Part shown: piece by piece, positions 7,638 to 17,006 of the stretch | How positions within the stretch are numbered: position 1 is the first letter of the stretch | Layout of the letters: every line of letters begins with the position of its first letter | Assembly: GCF_015679185.1 (NCBI RefSeq) | Contig: NZ_CP064939.1 | Coordinates: 248,001 to 312,000, forward strand | Length of the DNA stretch: 64,000 nucleotides | Source of the DNA: Pedobacter endophyticus | GTDB taxonomy: Bacteria > Bacteroidota > Bacteroidia > Sphingobacteriales > Sphingobacteriaceae | Direction: 5' to 3' | Notes under the pieces: model-generated | What the model was told of the DNA's origin: nothing | Database searches by the model: none | Seen by the model: only the letters and a program-made list of their open reading frames with translations | Translations under genes and position numbers: made by a program

Positions 7638-8894
7638 CTAAAGATTTAACAGTTGGTTTGCATAGTCTTCAATAATTGTTAGCGATGGAATTGCGACTAC
7701 AAACTTACATCCCCAGCGTTTTACCGCCGAAAACTCCTGTATAATCTCCGATTTCAAGTTCCACGGGAAGATGACCAAATAATCGGGCTTTTCTTTTTCG
7801 AGTGCTGATGATTCTAGCACGGGTATGTGGCTCGCGGGCAACCATTTGTTCTGCTTATGCGGGTTGGCATCAACTACAAAATCGATTTCGCTGGTGTTTA
7901 CGCCGCAATAATTTAGAAACGTATTGCCTTTTGCTGCTGCGCCGTAGCCTGCAATTTTCTTTCCAGCCAGCTTTTGTTCGTTCACAAATTGCATAAATTC
8001 ATCTCTAACCTTGAGCGTGCGCTGCTGAAAATCTTCGTAATATTCAATCGTGCGCATGCCTTTGTCTTCTTCTTTTTTCAAAAGATGATATACGCTGGGT
8101 AAAACCGCTAAGTGTTTGTTATCAATATGTTTTGCAAATATTCGCAATGAACCGCCGTGTGTAGGAATTTCTTCCACATCAAACATTTCGAGGCCACATT
8201 CCTTAAAAATAGACCATACGGTTGAAAACGATAGGTACGAGAAATGTTCGTGATAAATGGTGTCGAACTGGTTGTTTTCTACCAATTGCATCAAATGCGG
8301 AAACTCCATGGTAACCACACCGGTATGTTTAAGCAAAATCTTCAAGCCCGAAACAAAGTCTACAATATCGGGTACGTGTGCCAAAACATTATTACCAATT
8401 AGTAAATCGGCCTGTTTTTTTTCTTGTTTTAACCGTTCTGCAAGCTTCGTTCCAAAAAACTCGTTCACTGTTTCTATGCCCTTGCTTTCTGCAACGCTGG
8501 CGGTGTTCTTGGTTGGCTCAATGCCCAGCACGGGTACGTTTAATTCCTTAAAATACTGTAAAAGATAGCCATCGTTAGAGGCAATTTCTACCACATACGA
8601 ATCAGGATTGTAAGCAAATCGCTCATTCATGCTGTGTACATACGCTTTGGCATGAGCAAGCCAGCTTTTGGAGTACGAGGAAAAGTAAACGTACTGATCG
8701 TCGAAAATTGAATCGTGACTCTTAAATTCATCAATCTGTACCAGAAAGCATTCTTCGCAAGTATATACCTTTAGCGGGTAGTACGCCTCCTGATCGTTTA
8801 ACTGATCTTCGGTTAAGAATGAATTTGATGGGGGAGAAGTGTTTAAATCGACAAAAACACTTTTCAGTTCTGATTTGCAAAATCTACATTCCAT
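7638..8894 (-). CDS. Zinc-finger SAM-dependent C-methyltransferase for sugar nucleotides
   Basis: A 418-aa methyltransferase with the three-part layout of sugar C-methyltransferases such as TylC3/TcaB9. An N-terminal zinc-binding module has Cys3, Cys6, Cys46 and Cys49. The central SAM-binding domain has VVEIASNDGYLLQYF (about 101-115). The C-terminal domain has GYGAAAKGNTFLNYCG (about 324-339). The expected reaction is transfer of a methyl group to C-3 of a 4-keto NDP-hexose, giving a branched sugar. It is the last gene of a leftward operon, 7 bp after the oxidoreductase. Donor and position specificity are inferred from the family. Confidence 0.87.
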   Translation of the reverse strand: MECRFCKSELKSVFVDLNTSPPSNSFLTEDQLNDQEAYYPLKVYTCEECFLVQIDEFKSHDSIFDDQYVYFSSYSKSWLAHAKAYVHSMNERFAYNPDSYVVEIASNDGYLLQYFKELNVPVLGIEPTKNTASVAESKGIETVNEFFGTKLAERLKQEKKQADLLIGNNVLAHVPDIVDFVSGLKILLKHTGVVTMEFPHLMQLVENNQFDTIYHEHFSYLSFSTVWSIFKECGLEMFDVEEIPTHGGSLRIFAKHIDNKHLAVLPSVYHLLKKEEDKGMRTIEYYEDFQQRTLKVRDEFMQFVNEQKLAGKKIAGYGAAAKGNTFLNYCGVNTSEIDFVVDANPHKQNKWLPASHIPVLESSALEKEKPDYLVIFPWNLKSEIIQEFSAVKRWGCKFVVAIPSLTIIEDYANQLLNL

Positions 8895-8901
8895 ATTGAT
8901 A

Positions 8902-10218
8902 TTAGTTAACTAGTAAACTCTCGGTAATGTTGAAATATTCAGCTTGTTCTTTGCGCAGGCGGTCTATCAGTCTTCCTTCCGGAAGAATCACATCATCGTA
9001 AGTTAATGCCTGGTCTTTAGGAATATCTCTCTTCAGAATACAGTTTTCTGCAACACCAATTGGCAATAGGTTCTCGGCCGCCGTAGTGTCTGCATTTTCG
9101 CACACGCCATAAGTCATGTATTCACCTATTCCATCAATTGTAGCGCCTGCTTTCAGGTCTGTTTTTGCAATCGCAATTACTTCTACGTAAGGCTTATCTA
9201 ACGGGGTAAGTGCGGCGTCTTTAAATAACACTGCCCTGGCAACAGTTTGTGGCACCTCGAAGTGGCAAAGATGGTATGGCGTATAAAACAGATACAAAGG
9301 TCCTTCGCCCAGTTTATACAGATTGAGGTAGTGCTGCTGAATCGGATCGTCGTGCGTACCTAAAACGAATACGCCCGGAGCGGGTTCTGCACCTACAATG
9401 TAATCGACAATGCCCGGGCCTTGTGTCAGCTCTTCAATAGGATAAAGATCGAGCACATCTTTTAAATGTGTACCTGATGGAACTGTAGGTCCAAACATTC
9501 CGCGTTTTGCCACCCGCATTCCGGTTCCGTTTGCTACAATAGCCTGTTCAAAAGAGATTTTGCTTCCATCGGCAAACGAAGATACCATTATCGGATTCTG
9601 TCCCCATTTTTCGGCAAATGCCTGCTGTGTTGTTGGGTTACGGTACGGATCGTGTAAGCCTTTAATGTTACCAATTAGCACCGGCTTAACGCCAAGCGTT
9701 TTTACAAAGCGGTAAAGGTTCATCATTACCCCAGGCTGATCGCCGTCGGCATTGGTTACAATTACCCCTGCCTTGTCTGCATAAACCTTTAAAATAGGGC
9801 CAACCGTTCCATCAAGCTCGGCATCCATCAAAATAACATGCTTTTTATTTTCGATGGCGCTCATGGTTACCGTTGCTGCGTATTCTACAGCTCCCGTTAC
9901 CTCAATGATGGCATCGATACCGGCGGCCTGGCAAAGCAGCAACGGATCGTTTGTGATGCTGTAACCACCGTTAAGTATATTTTTATCTAAATCGTTTGTT
10001 GTAGAAACTTCTAAAACTTCTTCAACACCCGCCTGGTTATAGGCAAACCGTGCCTTATCTAAATTCCTGTTTGCAATGGCTACAAGTTCCATTCCGGGAA
10101 CGTATTTGCAAATTTGCAGGGCTATTCCCTTGCCCATAAAACCAGCGCCAACTAAACCAACTTTAATCGGTTTGTTTTCGGCCTGAAGCCTGGCAAGCGC
10201 ATTATCAACGATAATCAT
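8902..10218 (-). CDS. NAD(P)-dependent oxidoreductase with C-terminal SAF domain (COG4091-like)
   Basis: A 438-aa protein. The N-terminal Rossmann domain has GAGFMG (residues 24-29). A homoserine-dehydrogenase-like middle includes NADGDQPG and NIKGLHDPYRNPTTQ. A C-terminal SAF-type domain covers about 345-410 (KTDLKAGATIDGIGEY, then CILKRDIPKDQALTYDDV). Relatives are called 'predicted homoserine dehydrogenase with SAF domain', but members in polysaccharide loci probably act on sugars. Here it is flanked by an RmlC-like epimerase and a C-methyltransferase, which suggests reduction or oxidation of an NDP-sugar intermediate. The substrate is unknown. Confidence 0.8.
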   Translation of the reverse strand: MIIVDNALARLQAENKPIKVGLVGAGFMGKGIALQICKYVPGMELVAIANRNLDKARFAYNQAGVEEVLEVSTTNDLDKNILNGGYSITNDPLLLCQAAGIDAIIEVTGAVEYAATVTMSAIENKKHVILMDAELDGTVGPILKVYADKAGVIVTNADGDQPGVMMNLYRFVKTLGVKPVLIGNIKGLHDPYRNPTTQQAFAEKWGQNPIMVSSFADGSKISFEQAIVANGTGMRVAKRGMFGPTVPSGTHLKDVLDLYPIEELTQGPGIVDYIVGAEPAPGVFVLGTHDDPIQQHYLNLYKLGEGPLYLFYTPYHLCHFEVPQTVARAVLFKDAALTPLDKPYVEVIAIAKTDLKAGATIDGIGEYMTYGVCENADTTAAENLLPIGVAENCILKRDIPKDQALTYDDVILPEGRLIDRLRKEQAEYFNITESLLVN

Positions 10219-10250
10219 AATTTTCTATTTAAAATTTCCTTGGGTTAGTA

Positions 10251-10796
10251 TTAAGATGTAGTTAAGTCTTCAGAAAGGAAAGCATGTGCCTGGTCTTTCT
10301 CTGAAATTACCACAGGTTCAACGGGCCATTGAATGGCGAAGGCCGGATCGTCCCACCTAAAACATTGTTCAAAGCCCGGCGTGTAATATTGTGTTACCTG
10401 ATAGGTTACATCCGTATTGTCTTCTAACGTAATAAAGCCATGAGCAAAACCTTCGGGCACGTACAGCATCCTGTAATTATCGGCCGTTAGCTCTACACCA
10501 ATCCACTGTTTAAAGGTTGGCGAATCTTCTCTCATATCAACAATCACATCATAAATGGCTCCTCGCGTACAGCGAACCAGTTTGCTTTCGCCATAAGGAG
10601 CTTTTTGCATGTGCATGCCTCTCAGCGTGCCTTTTTTGCTGTTGTAGCTGATGTTGTTTTGTACAGCGTTGGTGTTTAGGCCGAATTCGGTAAACTCGTT
10701 GCTGCAATAAGAGCGGCCAAAAAATCCCCGTTCGTCTTCTATTCGCTTTACATCAATAATGTATGCGCCTTTAAGTTTTGTTTCTGTAAAGTTCAT
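10251..10796 (-). CDS. rfbC: dTDP-4-dehydrorhamnose 3,5-epimerase (RmlC)-family protein
   Basis: A 181-aa cupin enzyme of the RmlC family. It has the strand ERGFFGRSY, the catalytic-His region LRGMHMQ, VRCTRGAIYDVIVDMR, and the substrate motif YVPEGFAHGFITLEDNTDVTYQVTQYY. Starting at the ATG at 10796 removes a 54-bp overlap with the upstream epimerase and places the start at the usual family N-terminus (MNFTETKLKG). It probably epimerises a 4-keto sugar nucleotide at C-3 and/or C-5. The other Rml enzymes (RmlA, B, D) are not in the window, so rhamnose may not be the product. Confidence 0.85.
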   Translation of the reverse strand: MNFTETKLKGAYIIDVKRIEDERGFFGRSYCSNEFTEFGLNTNAVQNNISYNSKKGTLRGMHMQKAPYGESKLVRCTRGAIYDVIVDMREDSPTFKQWIGVELTADNYRMLYVPEGFAHGFITLEDNTDVTYQVTQYYTPGFEQCFRWDDPAFAIQWPVEPVVISEKDQAHAFLSEDLTTS

Positions 10797-10804
10797 GATC
10801 GGGT

Positions 10805-11893
10805 TTAAAAAACTAGAATAGATTCGTTGGTTTTTTTGACTGATGGTCTGAATGTCCAATTCAACGTTTCATCCAAATGGCTTTTTTCCTGTAGCGAGTT
10901 TAATATTCTGAGCCTCATAAACGGCGAGTTATGGAAGTTGATGTTATCAAATTCCATAGCGATTAGGCCGTCGTACAATTCTTGAATGGTTTCGGCCAAA
11001 TTGCAGATCGGTTGTGCATCTGGTGCCAGTTTTTCAAAAAGCTCGAAGTTTACCTTGTACGAGCGTTCATCGGGCGCTGCGTTTTTATTAATTTCTACCT
11101 GTACACCCTGGATAGCCAGCGATACGGCTTTTGCCAAATCAATTACCTGATAGTTCCACTTGCTGCTTCCGGCATTAACCGCTAAAAATTCGCCGCCGTT
11201 ACTACTCGGACGGTTTATTGCCCAATTAATTGCACGGGCCATATCTTTGATGTGAATTAAAGGTCTCCATGGGCTACCATCGCTAAGAATCTTAATTTTT
11301 CCACTACTCACCGCACCTGCTACAAAATCGTTCAGTACCAAATCGAGCCTCAAGCGTGGGCTCATTCCGCAGGCTGTTGCAAAGCGTAGGCAGGTAATGT
11401 TAAAGTTTTCGGATGCCAGCGGCTCTAAATCACGCTCGGCATTCACCTTCGATTTTGCGTAAGCTGTTAAGGGATTAAGCTGCGATTGCTCAGTTTTTGC
11501 GGCGTCATCGGCCTTGCCGTACATGCTGCAGCTAGAGGCGAATACAAATGAACTTGCACCGGCCATTTTAGCCTGTTTGGCAATCTGTATCGCGGCTTTG
11601 TAATTGATATCGTAGGTTACACTCTCGTAACGGTTTCCCATTGCATCGTTAGAAATTGCGGCAAGGTAAATCACCTTATCTACGCCTGCCAACACGGTTG
11701 GGTCGAATGTTCTTACATCGCCGAATATTTGTTGATCTAACTGATTTTCGGGCAAAAACGATGGATGGGTTAGCGATGCTGCAAAGTAACCCATATCGTA
11801 CCCGATGAGGTAGGCGTTAGGGTAAGCCTGGCGCAAATTGGCCGTAACTACCGGGCCAATGTAGCCCATATTTCCTGTTATAAGGATTTTCAT
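10805..11893 (-). CDS. NAD-dependent epimerase/dehydratase (extended SDR)
   Basis: A 362-aa extended short-chain dehydrogenase. It has the NAD motif GNMGYIG (residues 7-13), DVRTFD, LAAIS, a Ser-rich SSCSMYG (120-126) and the catalytic Y145xxxK149 (YAKSK). Substrate-side motifs are CLRFATACGMSPRLRLDLVLNDFV and GSPWRPLIHIKDMARAI. It lies between the cytidylyltransferase and the RmlC-like epimerase in a tight leftward operon (8 bp to the next start). It could be a 4-epimerase, a 4-ketoreductase or the missing dehydratase of this pathway; sequence alone does not decide. Confidence 0.85.
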   Translation of the reverse strand: MKILITGNMGYIGPVVTANLRQAYPNAYLIGYDMGYFAASLTHPSFLPENQLDQQIFGDVRTFDPTVLAGVDKVIYLAAISNDAMGNRYESVTYDINYKAAIQIAKQAKMAGASSFVFASSCSMYGKADDAAKTEQSQLNPLTAYAKSKVNAERDLEPLASENFNITCLRFATACGMSPRLRLDLVLNDFVAGAVSSGKIKILSDGSPWRPLIHIKDMARAINWAINRPSSNGGEFLAVNAGSSKWNYQVIDLAKAVSLAIQGVQVEINKNAAPDERSYKVNFELFEKLAPDAQPICNLAETIQELYDGLIAMEFDNINFHNSPFMRLRILNSLQEKSHLDETLNWTFRPSVKKTNESILVF

Positions 11894-11927
11894 GATTTTT
11901 GAGATTTATAGGTAAGCGTTAAATTGT

Positions 11928-12755
11928 TTAAACTTGTTCGGTTGGCACTTTCGCCGCATTGGCAATATTTTGCATAAGCGATTCTTCGTGCCACGGGGCC
12001 TGGCCTTTATGCCATAAATCCTCTAAAAAGGTCTTATCTCTTAAAGTATCCATAGGCTGCCAAAAGCCGGTGTGCCTGTATGCACTCAGTTGGCCTTCTC
12101 TGGCCAGCATTTCCATCGATTCTTTTTCCCAAACGGCGTCATCATCTTCGATGTAGTTAAATACTTCGGGCTCTAAAACGAAGAAACCACCGTTTATCCA
12201 TGGCATTTCCGATCCGTCGGGTTTTTCCTGAAAAGAATTAACGAAGTTTTCGTTTTCGCCAAGGTTAAAAACGCCAAATCGGCCAGGTTGCTGTACCGCC
12301 GTAAGTGTAGCGTAAGATCCCGTTGCTTTATGCAGATTTATCGATTCGGTAATGTTTACATCGCTCAATCCGTCGCCGTACGTCATGCAAAAAGTTTCGT
12401 TGCCAACATATTTTTGCACCCTTTTCAGTCTTCCGCCCGTCATTGTGCTTAGGCCGGTATGTACCAGTGTTACTTTCCATGGTTCAGTTTCATTTTTATG
12501 AACTTCCATAGAATTATCTTGCATATTAAAGGTAACATCGGAGTTGTTGAGGCAGTAGTTAGCAAAATATTCCTTTATTACATGTCCTTTATAGCCGCAG
12601 CACACAATAAATTCGTTGATGCCATAGCATGAATATATTTTCATAATGTGCCAAAGGATGGGTCTGCCGCCAATTTCTACCATTGGTTTAGGCCGCACGC
12701 CACTTTCTTCGCTAATTCGGGTTCCTAACCCCCCTGCTAGTATAACTGCTTTCAT
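11928..12755 (-). CDS. rfbF: Glucose-1-phosphate cytidylyltransferase
   Basis: A 275-aa nucleotidyltransferase that makes CDP-glucose from CTP and glucose-1-phosphate. The signature [25 protein letters not shown] (about residues 8-32) and the family-typical [39 protein letters not shown] and PGRFG motifs match RfbF/DdhA closely, and the length is normal. It heads the leftward operon. CDP-glucose 4,6-dehydratase (RfbG), the usual next gene, is absent, which makes the pathway unusual. Confidence 0.93.
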   Translation of the reverse strand: MKAVILAGGLGTRISEESGVRPKPMVEIGGRPILWHIMKIYSCYGINEFIVCCGYKGHVIKEYFANYCLNNSDVTFNMQDNSMEVHKNETEPWKVTLVHTGLSTMTGGRLKRVQKYVGNETFCMTYGDGLSDVNITESINLHKATGSYATLTAVQQPGRFGVFNLGENENFVNSFQEKPDGSEMPWINGGFFVLEPEVFNYIEDDDAVWEKESMEMLAREGQLSAYRHTGFWQPMDTLRDKTFLEDLWHKGQAPWHEESLMQNIANAAKVPTEQV

Positions 12756-13414
12756 AGTATTTGTTTTTATAGTTAGATTTTAGAGCGCAACAACGCTCAG
12801 TTAATTAATATTTTATCGATTTATTTTATATGGTGTGCTACACGCAAGCGTTTAACTGCGTTTAAAAAAAAGACATCTTCATCAAGGCTGTAAGCGTATT
12901 CCGGGATCGAACTTTGAAGCACAGGTGCTATTGAATTTATAATCGAAACCAATTGGTTTTTGTGGATGATTAAACAATAGCTTACTGTGCTTATCTACAG
13001 CAAATGTTTTGCTAACCTGAAAATGAATTGAGCGTTTTCTCATTACGGCTTAAAATTACAAGGTGTTTTTTCGTTTTGAAAGGCTTTCGGTTTTATGATG
13101 ACCGTTTTGTAAACAAGTGTATAAAAGTGTAAACAATGCGTATATAAATTGAAAATTTGTTTCACCTTTATCGGGTAGAAATACTTGCAAATGCAACTTT
13201 ATATGCGCTTTTGTTTATTGCTCACCGCTGCCGGCATTGCATCATCGAATCTTTCTTATCTAATTTTAATATATATTTGTACGCAATCCGGGGCAACCCA
13301 GGTTTGTTATTACATTCAATCGTTCCATCTTCTTATCCCTATGAAAAAACAAACGCTCTCGAGAACTTTCTACTTAAAAAGCCTTGTTTCTTCATATTTT
13401 TACGTCCTATTTAT
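12756..13414. other. Divergent intergenic region between the rfbF operon and the EPS locus
   Basis: About 660 bp between two divergent operons, expected to hold both promoters. It is AT-rich toward 13080-13160, has a small hairpin GAGCG-CAACAA-CGCTC at 12783-12798, and a GTGTATAAAAGTGTAAACAA stretch near 13118-13137. No consensus TAnnTTTG promoter was found on either strand. A 77-aa frame ending at 13418 overlaps the glycosyltransferase start by 4 bp but shows no family resemblance. Confidence 0.5.
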
Positions 13415-14485
13415 ATGAATGTCAAGTTTTATCACAGATTTTTGAAAAGAAGTGATGCAAATTCAATTCCTCATCATTTTCTATTCGGCGCAGTAGATTT
13501 AGATCCTTACAATATAAACGTTTCATTTTGCGAGGATTCTTCGTTAGGTAACCGCATTTTACGCGGTATTAAAATTGCCTGTAAGATTATATTTTCGAAA
13601 GAACCTTACGATTTGCTCTACGCCTCATCGCCAAACGGTATTGAGCTGATTGTTTTATTAAAGTGTTTTGGTTTGTTCAGAAAACCCATTGTAGTTTGGC
13701 AACACCGTGCCCTTAAGCAACCTGCCAATTCTTTTTCCAAAGCATTACTCCGCTTTTATTATAGTGGCTTTAACAAAATGATTATGTTTAGCGACCTGCA
13801 TGTACAAGAATCGCTTTCTTATGGCGTAATCGATAGCGAACGGGTTACCCAAATGCAATGGGGGCCCGATACGGCTTATTATGACAGGATAATTAAAAAA
13901 GCAGAAGAAACAAAACCCGAATCAAAATCTAATTACTTCTGTTCAACAGGAAGAGAAAACCGAGATTTTCCGACTTTGGTAAGTGCTTTTTCATCTTTGC
14001 CCGGAAGTAATTTAAGGATTTACACCACCAGACAGCATGGACGTATGCAAAACGAAAAAATTCTTTTGCAGGATGAAAAGGCTACACCCAATATACAGGT
14101 TACTATTGTAGAAAGCAGCCCTACGCTGAATACTTTCCTTTCTACCGAAATGTACAACGGAACCTGTGCGGTTATTAGCTGCCTGCAGTTTAATTATACC
14201 GTTGGTTTAACTTCGTTAACTGAGGCGATGGCGCTCGGTAAGGCCGTTATTGTATCCGATAATCCTTATTTTCCTATTGATGTTGCCAAAGAAGGCGTTG
14301 GGATTAAAGTTGGTTATAAAGATGTACAGGGCTGGATAAATGCGATTAAATATTTAACGGATCACCCAGAAATTGCCGCGGAAATGGGCCGTAAGGGAAG
14401 GCAGTTTATCGACGAAAAGTGCAACACTAAAATAATGGCGAAGCAACTGGCGGATTGTTTTTTTGAATTTACGGGGAAAGCTTAA
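13415..14485 (+). CDS. Glycosyltransferase, GT4-like (GT-B fold)
   Basis: A 356-aa predicted glycosyltransferase. The open frame extends upstream to a TTG at 13157, but recognisable protein begins at the ATG at 13415 (MNVKFYHRFLKRSDANSIPHHF), so that start is used. The N-lobe includes PYDLLYASSPNG and VVWQHRALK. The C-lobe has the nucleotide-binding region FNYTVGLTSLTEAMALGKAVIVSDNP (about 262-287) and a GT4-style tail 'DHPEIAAEMGRKGRQFIDEKCN'. Glu in SLTEAM fits the second Glu of the EX7E motif. First gene of the rightward EPS locus; the sugar is unknown. Confidence 0.82.
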   Translation: MNVKFYHRFLKRSDANSIPHHFLFGAVDLDPYNINVSFCEDSSLGNRILRGIKIACKIIFSKEPYDLLYASSPNGIELIVLLKCFGLFRKPIVVWQHRALKQPANSFSKALLRFYYSGFNKMIMFSDLHVQESLSYGVIDSERVTQMQWGPDTAYYDRIIKKAEETKPESKSNYFCSTGRENRDFPTLVSAFSSLPGSNLRIYTTRQHGRMQNEKILLQDEKATPNIQVTIVESSPTLNTFLSTEMYNGTCAVISCLQFNYTVGLTSLTEAMALGKAVIVSDNPYFPIDVAKEGVGIKVGYKDVQGWINAIKYLTDHPEIAAEMGRKGRQFIDEKCNTKIMAKQLADCFFEFTGKA

Positions 14486-14836
14486 AGCCCAAAGGCTAAA
14501 GCCCAAGTAAAAATTTGGTTAGCGCTATTTGCGAACTGCTAAGCCCTCCCTTCCGGGGAGGGTTGGGTGGGGCTTTAAAGTCTAAAGCCCAAGTAAAAAA
14601 TTTGGTTAGCGCTATTTGCGATCTGCTAAGCCCTCCCTTCTGGGGAGGGTTGGGTGGGGCTTTAAAGGCTAGCCCAAACTAAAAAATTTGGCTAGCGCTA
14701 TTTGCGAACTGCTAAGCCCTCCCTTCCGGGGAGGGTTGGGTGGGGCTTTAAAGGCTAAAGCCCAAACTAAAAAATTTGGCTAGCGCTATTTGCGATCTGC
14801 TAAGCCCTCCCTTCCGGGGAGGGTTGGGTCGGGCCC
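14486..14836. repeat. Four tandem copies of an 87-bp repeat
   Basis: AGCGCTATTT recurs at 14521, 14608, 14694 and 14782 (periods 87, 86, 88). Each unit carries AAAGCCC blocks, an AGCGCTATTTGCGA block and the GC-rich inverted repeat CCCTCCC-TTCCGGG-GAGGG, then GGTGGGGCTTT. The copies lie between two glycosyltransferase genes and could form serial hairpins in the transcript. The remaining 140 bp to 14983 holds nothing recognisable. Confidence 0.9.
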
Positions 14837-14982
14837 CCTCATTATCGCTGTAATAATAGTATTTAAGGGCTATTGTGGCGCCCTCCGTTAATAGATAATT
14901 TAGTGATGTTGATAATTGCGGCCGAAAACAGCATTCAAGTGGCCGATTAGTCAACTAGTCAACTAAATTATCCAAAAAATTA

Positions 14983-16101
14983 ATGCGAATAGCGATTTTA
15001 GGTACGAGAGGGATACCAAGCAATTATGGTGGCTTTGAAAAAAGCGCCGAACAATTGGCTTTGGGCTTCGCCAGGCGAGGCCACGAGGTAATGGTGTACA
15101 ACTCCCATAATCATGCTTATCAAAAAACTCACTGGAACGGCATCAAATTAATTCACATTCACGATCCGGAATACAAATTTGGTTCGTTGGGTCATTATCT
15201 GTACGATTATAACTGCATCAAAGACCTGCGTAATCATGATATTGATGTTGTTCTTCAACTCGGCTACACCACCAGCTCAATCTGGAATTGGATGGTGCCA
15301 AAAAAAACCGCCCTGATTACCAACCTCGATGGCCTCGAGTGGAAAAGAAAACGTTACAACCCCGTTGTACGAAAATTAATCAAACTTTCTGAGCGTTATA
15401 CCGTAACTACATCAACCCACATCATTGCCGATTCTATCGGAATTCAGGATTACCTGCAAGGTGAATACGGAAAGGCAGCGCTATTTATTCCCTATGGTGC
15501 CGAGATGTTTTCAAACCCCACTGCACATTTTTTAAAGCCTTATGGCCTTACCGAAAATGGCTATAACATGTTTGTTGGGCGTATTGAAGAGGATAACAGC
15601 ATTGAAGTGATACTCGATGGCGTAGTTAAATCCAAAAGCGAGATGCCCTTTTTGGTGGTGGGCAACCATTTGAGCAAGCTCGGCTCGAAGCTAAAACATA
15701 AATACCATGAGCATAAAAATATCTTGTTTCTTGGGAGTATTTACGACAACGAAAAGCTAAACAATCTGAGGTATTTCTCAAACCTTTACTTTCATGGCCA
15801 CACCGTTGGCGGAACCAATCCCTTGCTTTTGGAGGCCATGGCAGCACAAAGTCTGATTGCGGCACACGATAACGATTTTAACAGACTGATATTGGAGGAT
15901 GACGGTTTTTACTTTCGCTGTGCCGATGATGTTGCCGAACAAATAAGCCAAATAAAGCGTAGCTATCGGAGTCACGATACTTTTATAACCAACAACAGTA
16001 AAAAAATACTTCATACTTATAACTGGCAACGTATAGTGGATTTATATGAAGCTCATTTTATGAAAATAGTGAAGCAAGATCTTGCTTTTAATGCCCTTTA
16101 A
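14983..16101 (+). CDS. DUF1972-type glycosyltransferase (rhamnosyltransferase-like)
   Basis: A 372-aa GT-B glycosyltransferase. The N-terminal DUF1972 domain (about 1-170) is signalled by IAILGTRGIPSNYGGFEKSAEQLA and NLDGLEWKRKRYNPVVRKLIKLSE. The C-terminal GT1 domain has FVGRIEEDNSIEVIL and GTNPLLLEAMAAQ (the acidic residue of LLLEAM binds the donor). Family members transfer rhamnose or fucose-type 6-deoxysugars in surface polysaccharides. Last residues are ordinary and the length is normal. The acceptor is unknown. Confidence 0.88.
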   Translation: MRIAILGTRGIPSNYGGFEKSAEQLALGFARRGHEVMVYNSHNHAYQKTHWNGIKLIHIHDPEYKFGSLGHYLYDYNCIKDLRNHDIDVVLQLGYTTSSIWNWMVPKKTALITNLDGLEWKRKRYNPVVRKLIKLSERYTVTTSTHIIADSIGIQDYLQGEYGKAALFIPYGAEMFSNPTAHFLKPYGLTENGYNMFVGRIEEDNSIEVILDGVVKSKSEMPFLVVGNHLSKLGSKLKHKYHEHKNILFLGSIYDNEKLNNLRYFSNLYFHGHTVGGTNPLLLEAMAAQSLIAAHDNDFNRLILEDDGFYFRCADDVAEQISQIKRSYRSHDTFITNNSKKILHTYNWQRIVDLYEAHFMKIVKQDLAFNAL

Positions 16102-16136
16102 CCATCGTAGAAATCAATGCCGTTTAAATACTATAA

Positions 16137-16706
16137 ATGAGGAACAAAAATAAGGAGCGAAAATCGACCGGGATTTTCCAAGATTGGGCCGATAACCCTG
16201 GGAATACGAAAGGAAGAATTGTTTTGGTATTTTATCGGCTTGCTGCTTTAATAAAAGGCAATCCGACATTATCGATTCTGTTTTTCTGGTATTTGCCAAT
16301 TTATAAGTTTGTAATCGGCTGGTTTTTTAATATCGAAATTAACCCCGAGGTAAAAGCCGGCCGTGGGTTGAAGCTGGAGTATGGTTATGGATCTGTTATT
16401 AACGGCACTACCGTTTTTGGAGAAAACTGCACCTTAAGGCAATTGACTACAATTACCAGCAAAAAGCAAGACGACGGTAAGTTTGGCGCCTCTCCCAAAA
16501 TTGGGAATAACGTAGATATTGGCGTTAACGTAACTATTATTGGCGATGTACACATTGGCAATAATGTTATCATTGGGGCGGGTGCGGTAATTACTAAAGA
16601 CGTGGAAGAAAACTGCGTAATGGTAGGAAACCCGGCCAAGTTGTTGAAAAAGGTATATGGATTTCCGGATGTGAAAGAGCGGAGCTTGCTTTTAGGCGGG
16701 GCTTAA
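16137..16706 (+). CDS. Serine-acetyltransferase-like hexapeptide acetyltransferase
   Basis: A 189-aa left-handed beta-helix acyltransferase of the CysE/LbH_SAT type. Residues about 80-165 hold the isoleucine-patch repeats (IGNNVDIGVNVTIIGDVHIGNNVIIGAGAVITKDV), ending in the conserved VGNPAKLLKK. It is shorter than metabolic CysE (about 270 aa) and lacks its N-terminal helical domain. Together with the EPS context this points to O-acetylation of the polysaccharide, using acetyl-CoA, rather than cysteine synthesis. A short hydrophobic segment (about 43-62) may attach it to the membrane. Confidence 0.82.
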   Translation: MRNKNKERKSTGIFQDWADNPGNTKGRIVLVFYRLAALIKGNPTLSILFFWYLPIYKFVIGWFFNIEINPEVKAGRGLKLEYGYGSVINGTTVFGENCTLRQLTTITSKKQDDGKFGASPKIGNNVDIGVNVTIIGDVHIGNNVIIGAGAVITKDVEENCVMVGNPAKLLKKVYGFPDVKERSLLLGGA

Positions 16707-17006
16707 TTTTATTGCTGTTATCATGAGGGTTAATTCAGTGTATAAAATCAATATGGAATGACGTTAAATGCTGAAAGAATCTTAAGCGTTCTGGTTAACC
16801 GCCTCGTCACCCTGAATTTTTCATAACAAGTTTATGTTTTTAATGGCATTCAAGAGGGCTGTGCCGTTTATTTCAGGGCCTTTATAGCATGACACCCGTT
16901 CCTGTTAAGCTTTGTAAAACAGTAGCTTGCAAAAAAAAAGTTAATGGTAGTACAACGCATGGCCAGATACATTCTACCGCTTGAACACATTTCCTTTCGG
17001 CCGTTC

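Noticed and set aside
13185..13418. 77-aa frame overlapping the first EPS transferase start
   Set aside because: No homology and unusual composition; probably the 5' leader region of the transferase operon.
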